From an uncultured Eubacteriales bacterium (lineage in GTDB: Bacteria; Bacillota; Clostridia; Christensenellales; Aristaeellaceae), in NCBI GenBank assembly GCA_900542445.1, contig UQNN01000002.1, positions 162,083 to 226,082 on the forward strand: a stretch of DNA of 64,000 nucleotides, in the 5' to 3' direction. The notes under the pieces are model-generated. The model was not told the origin of the DNA. It did not search any database and worked only from the letters and a program-made list of their open reading frames with translations. Position numbers and translations under genes: made by a program. Positions 25,694 through 35,314 of this stretch are shown one piece after another. The stretch's first letter is position 1. The number at the start of each line of letters is the position of its first letter.

Positions 25694-27112
25694 ATGAAAG
25701 AAAGCAGGCGCGCGCCGGTCGTATGCGGCGCGACGACGGCGGCTTTGTTTGCCGCGCTGGCGGCGTATATCCGCGTGAATTTGGCTTACGCAGGCACGTG
25801 GGGGCAGACGCTGGCACTCTCCGCGCTCTTTGCCCTGACCGCGGGCGGCGCGATGGCTGCGTATGCCGCGCTGGAAAAGCCAGACGGGCGGACGCTGGCG
25901 CTGGTCGGCGGTGTGATGGCGCTGACGATGGCCGCGCGGGTGAGCATGCTGGATTATATTTCTTCGGATTATCAATCCTTTCTGGTGCTCTGGCTGGACG
26001 CGTTCCGCAAGGGCGGTTTTGCCACGCTGGGCGAAAACGTCGGCGATTATAATCTGATTTACCAATACATTTTGCTGCTGATTTCCAAAGCGCCGCTCAA
26101 GGATCTGTATCTCATCAAGCTGTTTTCGGTGATCTTTGACTATGCGCTGGCGCTGTCCATGGCGCGCGCGGCAGGCCTTTTCGCTGGCGAAAAGGCGAAA
26201 GTGCCGACGCTGCTCATCGTGCTGACCCTGCCGACGGTGCTCATCAACGGCGCGTGCTGGGGGCAGTGCGACGCGGTGTATGTGTTTTTCATCGTCATGA
26301 GCCTGTGCGACATGAAGACGCGTAAACCCGTGCGCGCGGCGGCGATGCTGGCGATTGCCTTTGCCTTTAAACTGCAAACGATCTTTTTCTTCCCGATTGT
26401 GCTGCTGGGGCTGATTCACGGGGAATATAAACCCAAACATGCGCTCGTCTTTGCGCTGGCTTATCTGGCTACGACCGTTCCGGCGCTGATTGCGGGGCGC
26501 TCTCTGGGGGACGCGCTGGGCGTTTATGTCAATCAGTCCGTCGGGCAGTATTACGACAGGCTGACCTATAACGCGCCGAACCTGTATACCTTTTTCCCGA
26601 TGCTGGTGTTCGCCAACACGCAGGAATACACGTGGATGCGCTATATCGCGGGCGTGGACGGCAAGTCGCCGAATGCGTATCTGCGCGACGACCTCATGCG
26701 CATGATGCAGGATGCGACGCTTTATGCCTGCGTCGCGCTGGTGCTCATCGTCGTGATTTACTGGCTGATGCACGCCAAAGAGGTTACGCCGGAAATGACG
26801 CTGGATATGGCGCTGTTTTTCGCGATCTTCCTGCCGTTTGTGATGCCCAAAATTCATGAGCGGTACTTCTTCATGGCGGATATGCTTTCGATCCTCTACG
26901 CAGCGCGGCGCGGCGACAGGCGTTTTGTGCCGCTGCTGGTGATCGGCGCGTCGCTGATGAGCTATATGCCGATTCTGACCCGGCAGAGGCCGGTGGACGA
27001 GCGCATTCTCGGATTGATGATGCTGGGGGCGCTGATTGCCGTTTCGCGCGATCTGCTGAGCGCCATGCGTCAAAATCGCAGAACCCTGGCAAAAGGAGGC
27101 GAGACGGCGTGA
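25694..27112 (+). CDS. GT-C family membrane glycosyltransferase
   Basis: 472 residues with about ten hydrophobic helices. The segment INGACWGQCDAVYVFFIVMSL has the WGQ-x-D motif common in polyprenyl-phosphate-dependent mannosyl/galactosyltransferases, and MLDYISSDYQSFLVLWL resembles the first-loop acidic motif. It likely transfers a sugar from a lipid carrier on the outer face of the membrane. AGGGGGAACCGT precedes the ATG. The end overlaps the next gene's start. Acceptor and sugar are unknown. Confidence 0.72.
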   Translation: MKESRRAPVVCGATTAALFAALAAYIRVNLAYAGTWGQTLALSALFALTAGGAMAAYAALEKPDGRTLALVGGVMALTMAARVSMLDYISSDYQSFLVLWLDAFRKGGFATLGENVGDYNLIYQYILLLISKAPLKDLYLIKLFSVIFDYALALSMARAAGLFAGEKAKVPTLLIVLTLPTVLINGACWGQCDAVYVFFIVMSLCDMKTRKPVRAAAMLAIAFAFKLQTIFFFPIVLLGLIHGEYKPKHALVFALAYLATTVPALIAGRSLGDALGVYVNQSVGQYYDRLTYNAPNLYTFFPMLVFANTQEYTWMRYIAGVDGKSPNAYLRDDLMRMMQDATLYACVALVLIVVIYWLMHAKEVTPEMTLDMALFFAIFLPFVMPKIHERYFFMADMLSILYAARRGDRRFVPLLVIGASLMSYMPILTRQRPVDERILGLMMLGALIAVSRDLLSAMRQNRRTLAKGGETA

Positions 27113-28530
27113 AAAGAATCATGAATCTTGCAGACCGCCATGCGCGCGCCCTGGGGCTGCTGCTGGCGGCGGTTCTGGCGGCGCTGACGGCTGTTTTGAA
27201 CGTGAGCAGGGGGCCGCTGAGCAACCTCAACGATATCGGCGGCTGGACGAACCGCATGGCGTTCATCGCGCTGGCGGCGGCGGCGCATGCGGCGGTGCTG
27301 GCGATGCAGGCGCTTTTAAACCGGAAGGGATTCGGGCGTCTGGCGCTGAGACAGGTGCTGACGACGCTCGGCTTTCTGCTGCTGACGCTCCCCATCAATC
27401 AGAAAACGCTGCTCTTTACGGAACAGGTTCTGCCGCTTGTGCGGAAAATGGACGCGATGGGGCTGGCCGCCGCGAATGAATCGGCGCTGAATCTCTCCGC
27501 CCCGGCGCTGACGCTGCTTTATGCGGTGACGCGCGGCCCGATTTATGACATGTATTCGATCAAGCTGCTGTGCGTGGTCTGCAATCTGGGGCTGGCGATT
27601 TTGGCGGCGCACGCGGCGGACAGGCGAAACTGGGGCGTTCGCGCCGAAGTGCTGCTGACACTGTGCCTGATTCTGCCTCAGGGGTTTCTGGCGGTTGGCT
27701 GCGCGGGACAAATGGATATCGTTTCGGCGTTTCTGCTGTGCGCCGCGCTGACGCTGCTGGATGGAGAAGGCCATCCGCTTGCCGCTATGCTGTTTTACGG
27801 CGCGGCAGCCGCGATGAGCGGCGCGGCGCTTTACGCGCTTCCCCTCGTCGGGCTGATGGGAAAAAAATGCGGCGTAAAACTGCGCCACGCCGGGGCGGCG
27901 GCGGGCGTGGCCGCCGCGCTCTGCCTGCCCGCACTGCTGGGCGGCATGACGGCCGGAAACGTGTTCGCGAGTTTGTTCAAGGCGGTCTTTGCGCTGCCGG
28001 AATATGCGGCGGGCGTGCCGAATTTTGAGAGCGTCATCCCGCGCGCGGCCATGGAGGAAATGCCGCAGTATGGTCTGCTCAGGCAGATCCCGGCGCTCGA
28101 TCCCCAGACCAACGCTTCTCCGTTCTATACGCAGACCCATTTTGAAATCATGACGCGCGGCATGACAATCGCGGCGCTGGCGATGTTTGTCAGCCTGTGT
28201 GCGGCTTTGAGACGGGACGAAAAAGTGTCCGGCTTGCGAAAGGCGCTTTCGCTTGCGCTGGGCGCCATGCTGGTCTGTCCGGGCGCGGGCATGGGCATGT
28301 GGATGCCGCTGTGCATGCTTTGCCTGGCGGCGATTCTCCGCGAGCCGGAAACGCGCCTGCCCGCGTGCATGGTGCTCTTCGCGACGGCGGGCGGCTGCTG
28401 CTATCCCGTGACGGGCGAGGCGCCGCTGGCTCCGGTCTATGCGTTTGCGATTTGCGCGGCGGCGCTGTTCATGCTGCTGGGCGTGATTCCCGGCGCGAAA
28501 AAAAGAGAGGTGAGCGACCATGCAGGATGA
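27109..28530 (+). CDS. Second GT-C-like membrane protein
   Basis: 473 residues starting at a GTG that overlaps the stop of the previous gene, with AAAAGGAGGC ten bases upstream. It is a polytopic membrane protein with VGCAGQMDIVSAFLLCAALTLLD, which recalls the WGQ-x-D segment of its neighbour with Ala-Gly-Gln-Met-Asp instead. It is probably a diverged partner or paralogue rather than a proven enzyme. Hydrophobic helices are spread over the whole length. Confidence 0.6.
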   Translation: MKRIMNLADRHARALGLLLAAVLAALTAVLNVSRGPLSNLNDIGGWTNRMAFIALAAAAHAAVLAMQALLNRKGFGRLALRQVLTTLGFLLLTLPINQKTLLFTEQVLPLVRKMDAMGLAAANESALNLSAPALTLLYAVTRGPIYDMYSIKLLCVVCNLGLAILAAHAADRRNWGVRAEVLLTLCLILPQGFLAVGCAGQMDIVSAFLLCAALTLLDGEGHPLAAMLFYGAAAAMSGAALYALPLVGLMGKKCGVKLRHAGAAAGVAAALCLPALLGGMTAGNVFASLFKAVFALPEYAAGVPNFESVIPRAAMEEMPQYGLLRQIPALDPQTNASPFYTQTHFEIMTRGMTIAALAMFVSLCAALRRDEKVSGLRKALSLALGAMLVCPGAGMGMWMPLCMLCLAAILREPETRLPACMVLFATAGGCCYPVTGEAPLAPVYAFAICAAALFMLLGVIPGAKKREVSDHAG

Positions 28531-28939
28531 AAAACGGATTCGCCTGCGCGTGGTCAGCGTGATGACCGAGCCGGACGGAACGCGCCACGAAAATCAATCC
28601 GTCCATCGCGGCACGCTGCGCGCGGCTGCGGAAGGGCCTGAAATCGTCTATGAGCAGGTGGACGAGGGTGTTCGCGCGCGTATCAGCCTGACGCGGACGG
28701 CGGACGGCGTACAGATGCGCCGCATGGGCGAGATGACCGGCGCGCTGCATTTTCAGCCCGGAAGGAAAACGCCCGGCCTGTACGGCACGGCTTACGGCGA
28801 TATTCCCGTGGCGGTCTATACCCGCGAGGTGCTGGTCGAGGAGAGCGAAAAAGGCGGCGAAATGCGGCTGGATTACGATGTGTTTGTCGGCGGCGAACGC
28901 ACGGCGGCCACGGTGATGACCCTCACATGGCGGCTGTAA
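28520..28939 (+). CDS. DUF1934 family protein
   Basis: 139 residues of the YwiB-like calycin-fold family (DUF1934). The features are RIRLRVVSVMTEPDG, GALHFQPGRKTPGLYGTAYGDIPVAVYTREV and LDYDVFVGGERTAATVMTLTW. The function is unknown; many members lie next to arginyl-tRNA synthetase genes, which is not the case here. AGAGAGGTGAGCGACC precedes the ATG, and the start overlaps the previous gene by 11 bases. Confidence 0.85.
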   Translation: MQDEKRIRLRVVSVMTEPDGTRHENQSVHRGTLRAAAEGPEIVYEQVDEGVRARISLTRTADGVQMRRMGEMTGALHFQPGRKTPGLYGTAYGDIPVAVYTREVLVEESEKGGEMRLDYDVFVGGERTAATVMTLTWRL

Positions 28940-29463
28940 ATGCGGTTCGCTCAAAAGCCAGAGACGCGGTTTTCGCGGCGGGCGGGCGCGGCTTTGTCCG
29001 CTTTCTGCCAGACGGAGAAGAGGCGCTGCTGGTCAGCGATGCGCCAAGGCGATGCCAAAACCCGTCCGCGCTGCTCTGCGCATGCGGTGCAGCGGGATTC
29101 GGGGCCGAGGAGCGGGACGGTTTGCTGCTGCTCACGCCGACGGAGGAAACGCTGCGGAGCCTGAATCTGCCGCGCGCTATCGACGTGGACTGGTCCTCGG
29201 CCGACGCGCCCCTTGCGGCCTTTGCGGCGCGGCTGATGCACCGCGGGGATCGGCCGCTGACGGAAAACGGCCTGCGCTTTGCCGTGGAAACGCTTCGCCT
29301 GCTCTGGCAGGATGACGCGCATCTGCGCTGCGGACTGCCGGCTTTGCGCGCGCGGGCGGCCGCCTGCCTGCGGATTCACGACGACAGCGGTTTTTTCCTT
29401 GCCGGGGCGCTGCTGGCCGAACGATGTCAAAAGCAAACGAATGGAATTGAATTGCGGGCATAA
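28927..29463 (+). CDS. Unknown 178-residue protein
   Basis: I do not recognise the family. It overlaps the DUF1934 gene by 13 bases and shows high Ala/Leu/Arg content, no membrane segment and no catalytic motif. Its GC-rich codon use matches the neighbours and the frame stays open over 178 codons between tightly packed genes, which supports it. No clear ribosome site is visible; translation could be coupled to the upstream gene. Confidence 0.5.
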   Translation: MAAVNAVRSKARDAVFAAGGRGFVRFLPDGEEALLVSDAPRRCQNPSALLCACGAAGFGAEERDGLLLLTPTEETLRSLNLPRAIDVDWSSADAPLAAFAARLMHRGDRPLTENGLRFAVETLRLLWQDDAHLRCGLPALRARAAACLRIHDDSGFFLAGALLAERCQKQTNGIELRA

Positions 29464-29485
29464 CCCGAAAAAGGAGGTTGCAGCC

Positions 29486-30130
29486 ATGAAACTGGAATGG
29501 ATTGGACACGCGTGCTTTCGGATGACTGCCGAAGATGGGACGGTGATCGTGATCGACCCGTATGACGACAGCGTGGGGATTCGCGTGCCGAAGCTGGCCG
29601 CCGAGCTGGTGACGATGAGCCACGATCATCACGACCACAACAATCTGGCGATGATTGCCGGTCGGCCGCAGGTGGCGCGCGGCGAAGAAACGGTGCAGAT
29701 TCACGGCGTTGCGACGCGGGCCGTCGGCTCTTATCACGATGACCGGGGCGGCGCACTGCGCGGACGGAACAACGTGCGCATTTTCCGGATCGATGCGCTC
29801 AAGGTCGTTCACATGGGCGACCAGGGATGTATGCCTGACGAAACTGTGATGCAGGCGATTTTGGATGCGGATGTCATGATGATTCCCGTCGGCGGGTTTT
29901 ACACCATCGACGCGAAGGGCGCGAAAGCCATCATCGAGCAGGCGCGCCCGAAGTGCGTGATCCCGATGCACTACAAGACGGCGCACTGCACCTATCCCAT
30001 CGCGGGAGTCGAACCGTTCCTGGGGGCGATGGGCGCGGAGAACGTGAAGCCTGTTCGGGAGCTGGAGGTCAGGCCGGGAAATGTGCCCGAAGGCGTTGTG
30101 GTGATGGAAGCGCTGGAGGAATGGGCGTGA
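29486..30130 (+). CDS. MBL-fold metallo-hydrolase (UlaG-like)
   Basis: 214 residues. The zinc motif HDHHDHN (in MSHDHHDHNN), GHACFRM near the N-terminus, VVHMGDQG and IPMHYKT place it in the UlaG-like/metal-dependent hydrolase branch of the metallo-beta-lactamase fold. The start at 29486 has AAGGAGGTTGCAGCC upstream; an in-frame extension to 29279 is rejected. The substrate is unknown. Confidence 0.88.
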   Translation: MKLEWIGHACFRMTAEDGTVIVIDPYDDSVGIRVPKLAAELVTMSHDHHDHNNLAMIAGRPQVARGEETVQIHGVATRAVGSYHDDRGGALRGRNNVRIFRIDALKVVHMGDQGCMPDETVMQAILDADVMMIPVGGFYTIDAKGAKAIIEQARPKCVIPMHYKTAHCTYPIAGVEPFLGAMGAENVKPVRELEVRPGNVPEGVVVMEALEEWA

Positions 30131-30134
30131 TTTC

Positions 30135-31559
30135 TTGAAGAAGTGTGGAAATGGAAGAAAGAACTGCGTTTTGTTTGCCTTATGGATATATATGCTTTTG
30201 TGTGCAACTGCAAAGGCAGATAAGGCAAATTATGTTGTTACAAGCGCGGATTCTGTCTATCATGCAGAACACTTGAAACGACACATTGGGGAAGAAGACT
30301 GCATTTGCACGGGTACATACGTTAAAATTCGATTAAGCGCAGGAGCGGATGCGAAGGTTGTAGGGCATTTGGAACAGGCGGATCGTTTTTTGATGATGGA
30401 TGTGGAAGGCAAGTATGCCCAAATCCAAATTGTGGAAGCCAGTTCATCCAGTCCGGATTCCCATAATGGGTTAGAAGGGTGGGTTAATTCGGATTACATT
30501 CAGTGTGCTTGTGACGAACAAGCTTATTATGCGACTGAAGATAAGCAGGAAGACGGACGGATTGTAACTTTACAATCTAATGCGGCGATAGCTCAAACAG
30601 AAGAACCGATTGGGTTAGATGGTTTGGAAAACGATTCAGAGATCGTTCAACAAAGGAATGAGACAGATTCGAGCCTAAATATATTTAAACAGGATAAAGT
30701 CTCAATTCAAATACCGAAGAGAAAAGCGGAAGTTTGGCTCGCGGGAATAGGAATCATCTTTGCACTGATTGTGGCGGGTGTATTGGTAGAGCGACGACGT
30801 TTGTTTGCTGTGCGAGTAGAAAAGAGAAGCAAGCGCTTAAAAGCACTTCGGGAGATCAATTCTCGATATCAATTTGATCAGAAAATTGAAGAACAGTATG
30901 AACACTGGGTTTATTTAAAAACAAAACAGCAATACGATCAATTTAGTTTTGAACGGTATATGCGCGGAATGATGGAAACGAACTTTGAAAACCATGAAAA
31001 GCTGATTCGGCAGATTCAGTATAACCGAAAACAGATGCAGCGGTATCAAAGCGAATTAAGTGCATTGCCGGATTATATGAGTGCTCAGGATGCGCGCAGA
31101 AATAAAGTCCCGTATTCATTTTGCAAACGAGTTGAAAGAAAGCTATCCGAAAATGAACTGAAAAATGCAGTTGTGTCTCCAAGTTTTTTGTGCATTGCAT
31201 GTTATACAAGCCCGCAGGGAAGGAATGCTTATCAAAAGGAATCAAGATATACATATAAACAGTTTTTTGACCTATACAACGCAACAAGGCAGGAAATGAT
31301 GTGGAGGCAAACGCGACAGGGAAATGCGGAATATGAGCGGAGCAAAATGAACAGCTCTATTCGATATGATATTCTGAAAAGAGATCATTTCCGATGCGTT
31401 ATTTGCGGACGGTCTGCTGAGGATGGCGTAAAATTGCATGTAGATCATATTATTCCAGTGTCGAAAGGTGGAAAAACGGAATATTCAAACCTGAGAACGC
31501 TGTGCGATACATGTAATTTCGGTAAACGGGATAAATACGATATAAACGGTTGGAACTGA
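30135..31559 (+). CDS. Membrane-anchored HNH nuclease with an extracytoplasmic SH3-like domain
   Basis: 474 residues from a TTG (GGAGGA ends 14 bases upstream, weak spacing). In order: signal or anchor segment CVLFALWIYMLLCATAKA (~11-28); SH3b-like domain (~58-124; YVKIRLSAGADAKVVGHLEQ, GWVNSDYI); acidic linker; transmembrane helix WLAGIGIIFALIVAGVLV (201-218); basic, helical cytoplasmic part (~220-400); and HNH nuclease (C421-x2-C424, HVDHIIPVSKGG 435-446, C457-x2-C460). It is AT-rich compared with both sides, suggesting transfer. The topology implies an outside sensor and an inside nuclease. It may be a defence or DNA-processing protein. Codon bias and gene edges look intact. Confidence 0.7.
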   Translation: MKKCGNGRKNCVLFALWIYMLLCATAKADKANYVVTSADSVYHAEHLKRHIGEEDCICTGTYVKIRLSAGADAKVVGHLEQADRFLMMDVEGKYAQIQIVEASSSSPDSHNGLEGWVNSDYIQCACDEQAYYATEDKQEDGRIVTLQSNAAIAQTEEPIGLDGLENDSEIVQQRNETDSSLNIFKQDKVSIQIPKRKAEVWLAGIGIIFALIVAGVLVERRRLFAVRVEKRSKRLKALREINSRYQFDQKIEEQYEHWVYLKTKQQYDQFSFERYMRGMMETNFENHEKLIRQIQYNRKQMQRYQSELSALPDYMSAQDARRNKVPYSFCKRVERKLSENELKNAVVSPSFLCIACYTSPQGRNAYQKESRYTYKQFFDLYNATRQEMMWRQTRQGNAEYERSKMNSSIRYDILKRDHFRCVICGRSAEDGVKLHVDHIIPVSKGGKTEYSNLRTLCDTCNFGKRDKYDINGWN

Positions 31560-31656
31560 AAAATGGTTTCTGGTAAAGGTTGGCTGGTGGTTTCTGTAAT
31601 ATAATAAATGAGCTGATGCAGCATTTTAACTGCATCAGCTTTTTGATTGAAAAAAT

Positions 31657-32682
31657 TCAGCAATACATCTCCATCGGATACGTCAGATACTGAACCGGGT
31701 CGAGCTGGTCGGCGGTGACATAACCGGCCGGGGCGCTCAGAAGGCTGGGCAGGCGGTTGACGACCGTCGCACAGGTGTGTTCGACCGTGGCAGGTTTCAC
31801 GACATGAAACTCGGTATCCGGTTCGCCGGAAATCTTCCAATCGCACAGATCGCCGTCCTCCGGGCCGTAGACCTTGCCGATAGTTTCCTCCTCGATGGTG
31901 ATGCCCTGCATGGTTTCAATCGTGACGACGGCGCTCATGCCGATACAGCGCCCGGCTTTGATGACCCGGCCGAGGGTGGAGGACTCAATATCGCGGTCGA
32001 TGATGCACGGCACGTTCTTCTGCGCGATGGATTTGATCGTCAGGCCGAGCTTGTTGCAGATGGCTTCGCTGGCGTTCCATGCGTAGGATGGCTCGAAGGT
32101 TTCCGGATGCGCGATCTGCTGCTCAAACTCCTCCGGGGTTAAGCCGCATCCATGCGCTTTAGCCAGCGCAAGGCCGTATTCATCGACGTTATAGCTGTAA
32201 GCGCCCTTGATCTTGGCGATCCTGTGACAGCCGCCCGCGATGAGCGCGACTGCGTTAATCCAGAAAATATCCTGCATGCCGCTGCCGGTGATGGTGCAGC
32301 CCGTCTCTTTGGCGAGCGCGTCGAGCCGGTTGATCTGCGCGGCGGAGGTCGTCCACGGATAGATGGCCTCTTCGCAGGTGGTGATGACGTTGACGCCGCG
32401 GCTCACACACTTTTCCACGTGATCATAGATGTCGCCGATGAAGCTGAACAGGGTGACGATGGCGACATCCGCGTCGCACTCGTCGAGCACCTTGTCCGCG
32501 TCGTTGCTGATAATCACGCCCGTCCGGATGCCCAATTCCGCGAAATCGCCGACGTCCATACCGACAACAGCCGGATTTACGTCGATTGCGCCGACGATCT
32601 GTGCGCCGTGCTCGTGCAGATAGCGCAGAATGTATTTGCTCATCTTGCCGCAGCCATACTGAACGACTTTGATTTTTTCCAT
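31657..32682 (-). CDS. NAD(P)-dependent dehydrogenase, dihydrodipicolinate-reductase/2,4-diaminopentanoate dehydrogenase-like
   Basis: 341 residues with an N-terminal Rossmann fold (KVVQYGCGKMSKYILRYL, IVGAIDVNPAVVGMDVGD). The sequence trend VIISNDADKVLDECDADVAIV resembles Ord (2,4-diaminopentanoate dehydrogenase of ornithine fermentation) and the dihydrodipicolinate reductase N-terminal family. AAGGAGGATTTTTAT precedes the ATG at 32682. It lies downstream of a 5'-nucleotidase and phn genes, with no other ornithine-degradation genes nearby, so its substrate is open. Confidence 0.7.
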   Translation of the reverse strand: MEKIKVVQYGCGKMSKYILRYLHEHGAQIVGAIDVNPAVVGMDVGDFAELGIRTGVIISNDADKVLDECDADVAIVTLFSFIGDIYDHVEKCVSRGVNVITTCEEAIYPWTTSAAQINRLDALAKETGCTITGSGMQDIFWINAVALIAGGCHRIAKIKGAYSYNVDEYGLALAKAHGCGLTPEEFEQQIAHPETFEPSYAWNASEAICNKLGLTIKSIAQKNVPCIIDRDIESSTLGRVIKAGRCIGMSAVVTIETMQGITIEEETIGKVYGPEDGDLCDWKISGEPDTEFHVVKPATVEHTCATVVNRLPSLLSAPAGYVTADQLDPVQYLTYPMEMYC

Positions 32683-32767
32683 ATAAAAATCCTCCTTCAA
32701 CGCGTCGTCTTGCAGCCATTAGGATGGTTCCAACGCGGAAGGAGGAAACTGGCATGTTTTGGTAAAA

Positions 32768-34324
32768 TCAGCCGATCACGGTGCAATACCGATGGGTATC
32801 CACATGGATATCGGGGTGGGTGGTGATATAATCGATCATCGCGTCGGCCACGTCGGTGAGCACCTCGCGGGCGACTTTCTGCCTGGGCAGCATATCGTAG
32901 CCGCCCGTGCCGCAGAAGCGGTAGCTGTTGATGCAGACGGTGACGGGTTCGTCTTCGCCCAGCTCGTGCCCCTCAAAGACGATGGAAGTCACGCGCTGGC
33001 CGACAGGCTTGCGCACGTCGATGGTGTAATCCATGCCGGAGAAGAAATCGTAATTGTAATGCTGCACCTTTGGAAGGAGGAATTCGCCGGAGATGCAGAC
33101 GCTGCCGTTTTCGTCGTGGTCAAAATACGCGGCGGAACGCTCGATGTACTGCTTGAGCGCGGGGCGGGTCATTTCCAGCACGACGAGGGTATTGGTGTAG
33201 ATGTAGGTAGAAACCACGTCGCGGATGGTGACTTCGGTCGGCAGGCCTTTGAACTCGTTGGGCAGGGCGCTGGAAGCGATCTGCGCGCCGGAGGCTTCGA
33301 GCTGCACGGTATTGATGAAATTCGCGAGACAGCTTCCGTTTACCGCGGCTTTCAGGTGATCCTCGCTCGCCAGCGGCAGGTCGAGGTGACCGGCCGGGGT
33401 GTCGAGCCACGTCTGCACGCGCTTTTCCAGCGGCATGAGCAGATTGTAGGCGCTTTCCAGCGGCCTGCCGTCGGCGGGGATGATGCGGCTCTCAAAGCGC
33501 TTGCTGCCGTCGTCCTCCACGGTGACGGTGACGCCGCAGCAATGCGGCGCGCGATAGGTGGGCTGCACGGCGAAGCTGTTGCCAAAATGAACGCCGTCCA
33601 CGCGCATGTGCTGATGCCCCGTGAGCACGAGGTCAAAGTCCAGCTCGCGGCACATCCGGCAGGCTTGATTCTCGGCGCTGGCGGTCAGCGGCTTTCCGGT
33701 TTCCAGATCGCATTCAAATCCGCCGTGATAGATCAGCACGGTGAGATCGCACAGCGGCTTCACGGCTTCCAGCGCGGCTTTGGCGGCGGGCACAGGTTCT
33801 TCGATGACGAGCTGCTCGACCGTTTTGGGGTTCTCCCAGCGGCGAACGAAGTGCGTACATACGCCGACCAGACCGACGCGCAGGCCGTTTTCCAGCTGAT
33901 GCACGGCGTAAGGCGCGATGGGCAGGCGGCCTTCTTTGTCGCGGATGTTGGCGCAGAGGCAGAGCGCGTCGAGGTTGGTCAGATAATCCAGCAGCGCATC
34001 CACGCCGTAGTTGAAATCGTGGTTGCCCAGCGTCACGAACTGATAGCCAGCCAGATTCATCATTGCGGCGATGGGGTGCGTGCCGTAGGTATCTTCAGTC
34101 AGACAGGCGGCCTTCTCTTCCGGCGACAGGCGCTGATACAGGTTGGTCAGCGGAGAACCCTGAATGGTGTCGCCGCCGTCGATGATGAGCGTGTTGCCGT
34201 CATGCGGATATTCGCTTGCCAGCTTCATCAGTCCCATCGGGCGATCTTGCATGTCGGCGTAGCTGGTGGGATAAAGATAGCCATGGGTGTCGGAGGTGTA
34301 GCGGATGGTGAGGGTTTTGGACAT
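32768..34324 (-). CDS. Bifunctional metallophosphatase/5'-nucleotidase
   Basis: 518 residues. Metallophosphoesterase motifs: YTSDTHGYLYPT, IDGGDTIQGSP, VTLGNHDFNYG, TGHQHMRVDG; then a C-terminal 5'-nucleotidase domain (INSYRFCGTGGYDMLP, typical substrate-binding part). The family hydrolyses nucleotides and related phosphoesters. There is no signal peptide, so it seems cytosolic, unlike many UshA/YfkN relatives. The ATG at 34324 follows GGAAGGAGTTCAT; a 40-residue extension reaches into a repeat. It follows phnE2 across a repeat. Confidence 0.88.
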   Translation of the reverse strand: MSKTLTIRYTSDTHGYLYPTSYADMQDRPMGLMKLASEYPHDGNTLIIDGGDTIQGSPLTNLYQRLSPEEKAACLTEDTYGTHPIAAMMNLAGYQFVTLGNHDFNYGVDALLDYLTNLDALCLCANIRDKEGRLPIAPYAVHQLENGLRVGLVGVCTHFVRRWENPKTVEQLVIEEPVPAAKAALEAVKPLCDLTVLIYHGGFECDLETGKPLTASAENQACRMCRELDFDLVLTGHQHMRVDGVHFGNSFAVQPTYRAPHCCGVTVTVEDDGSKRFESRIIPADGRPLESAYNLLMPLEKRVQTWLDTPAGHLDLPLASEDHLKAAVNGSCLANFINTVQLEASGAQIASSALPNEFKGLPTEVTIRDVVSTYIYTNTLVVLEMTRPALKQYIERSAAYFDHDENGSVCISGEFLLPKVQHYNYDFFSGMDYTIDVRKPVGQRVTSIVFEGHELGEDEPVTVCINSYRFCGTGGYDMLPRQKVAREVLTDVADAMIDYITTHPDIHVDTHRYCTVIG

Positions 34325-34359
34325 ATGAACTCCTTCCGTAAAGGCGTTTGAAACCAAAA

Positions 34360-34400
34360 GGCTCCCTCCGAGAGGGAGCTGTCGCGAAGCGACTGAAAAG
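34360..34400. repeat. Single unit of the GAGGGAG palindromic repeat family (B)
   Basis: GGCTCCCTC-CGA-GAGGGAGC, then GTCGC-GAA-GCGAC and TGAAAAGG. Confidence 0.65.
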
Positions 34401-34483
34401 GCAGACAGCCTGCCTTTGGCCGCGTGTGCCGACGGCCGAATCAAAGCGAAGCCGTGGCGGAGGCAAGGCCGGGCTTAGCCCGG

Positions 34484-35302
34484 TTACTGTCCGCGGGCAA
34501 GCTTGCCGCGAATTTTGGTCGAGGCAAACTCGATGACCAGCATCAGCACGATCATCGCAAGGATGAACGAGCCGACCATCGTCCAGCGGCGAGAGTTGAT
34601 GCACTGAATCAGCGCCGCGCCGATGCCGCCCGCGCCGACGATGCCCAGCGTGGTCGCGTCCTTGATGTTGATATCAAAGCGATAGATCACGGTGGAGATG
34701 ATGTTCGGCGTGAGCTGGGGGATGATGCCATAACGAATTTTCTGGAAAGCGGTGCAGCCCGCCGCATCCAACGATTCAAGGATGCTCGTATCCAGATCGG
34801 CGATGGCGGTGATATACATCTTGGAAATCATGCCGATGGAGCAGATGCTCTGCGTAATCACGCCGCAGAACGCGCCCGGTCCGGTCACGCGAATCCAAAT
34901 CAGCGCCCAGACGATGGAGGGCAGCGTGCGGATGAGCAGAATCAGCGCGTTGAAGATGAACGCGACGGGCTTGGGCATGATCTTCGGGCTGGCCAGAAAG
35001 CTGATGGGCAGGGCCAGAATGCCGCCGACCACTGTGCCGAGGATGGCGATGCAGACCGTTTCCATCAGCAGATACGGCACGCCGTCGGTCGAGGTGGAAA
35101 ACAGGAGGTTCATATCCGGCTTGACCAGACCCCAGAAAATGCCCTTGGCGACTTCCGTGCCCTTGGCCGCAAAGCCTTTGAAGGTTACGCTGGAGGCAGA
35201 CCAGCTCAGCAGCAGCGCCATGATGAACACGATGAGCGTGTAAAGCCACCATTTGCGCGGGCGGGATTCGTACTTTTCAAGGATGTTGTTTGAATACTGC
35301 AT
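34484..35302 (-). CDS. phnE: Phosphonate/phosphate ABC permease PhnE (second copy)
   Basis: 272 residues with several membrane helices. The permease loop reads ESLDAAGCTAFQKIRYGIIPQ, and RTLPSIVWALIWI and LGIVGAGGIGAALIQ are typical PhnE features. It is the second of two adjacent PhnE genes, which probably form a heterodimeric channel. AGGGAGGGATATC precedes the ATG, 12 bases after phnE1. Confidence 0.92.
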   Translation of the reverse strand: MQYSNNILEKYESRPRKWWLYTLIVFIMALLLSWSASSVTFKGFAAKGTEVAKGIFWGLVKPDMNLLFSTSTDGVPYLLMETVCIAILGTVVGGILALPISFLASPKIMPKPVAFIFNALILLIRTLPSIVWALIWIRVTGPGAFCGVITQSICSIGMISKMYITAIADLDTSILESLDAAGCTAFQKIRYGIIPQLTPNIISTVIYRFDINIKDATTLGIVGAGGIGAALIQCINSRRWTMVGSFILAMIVLMLVIEFASTKIRGKLARGQ

Positions 35303-35314
35303 GATATCCCTCCC

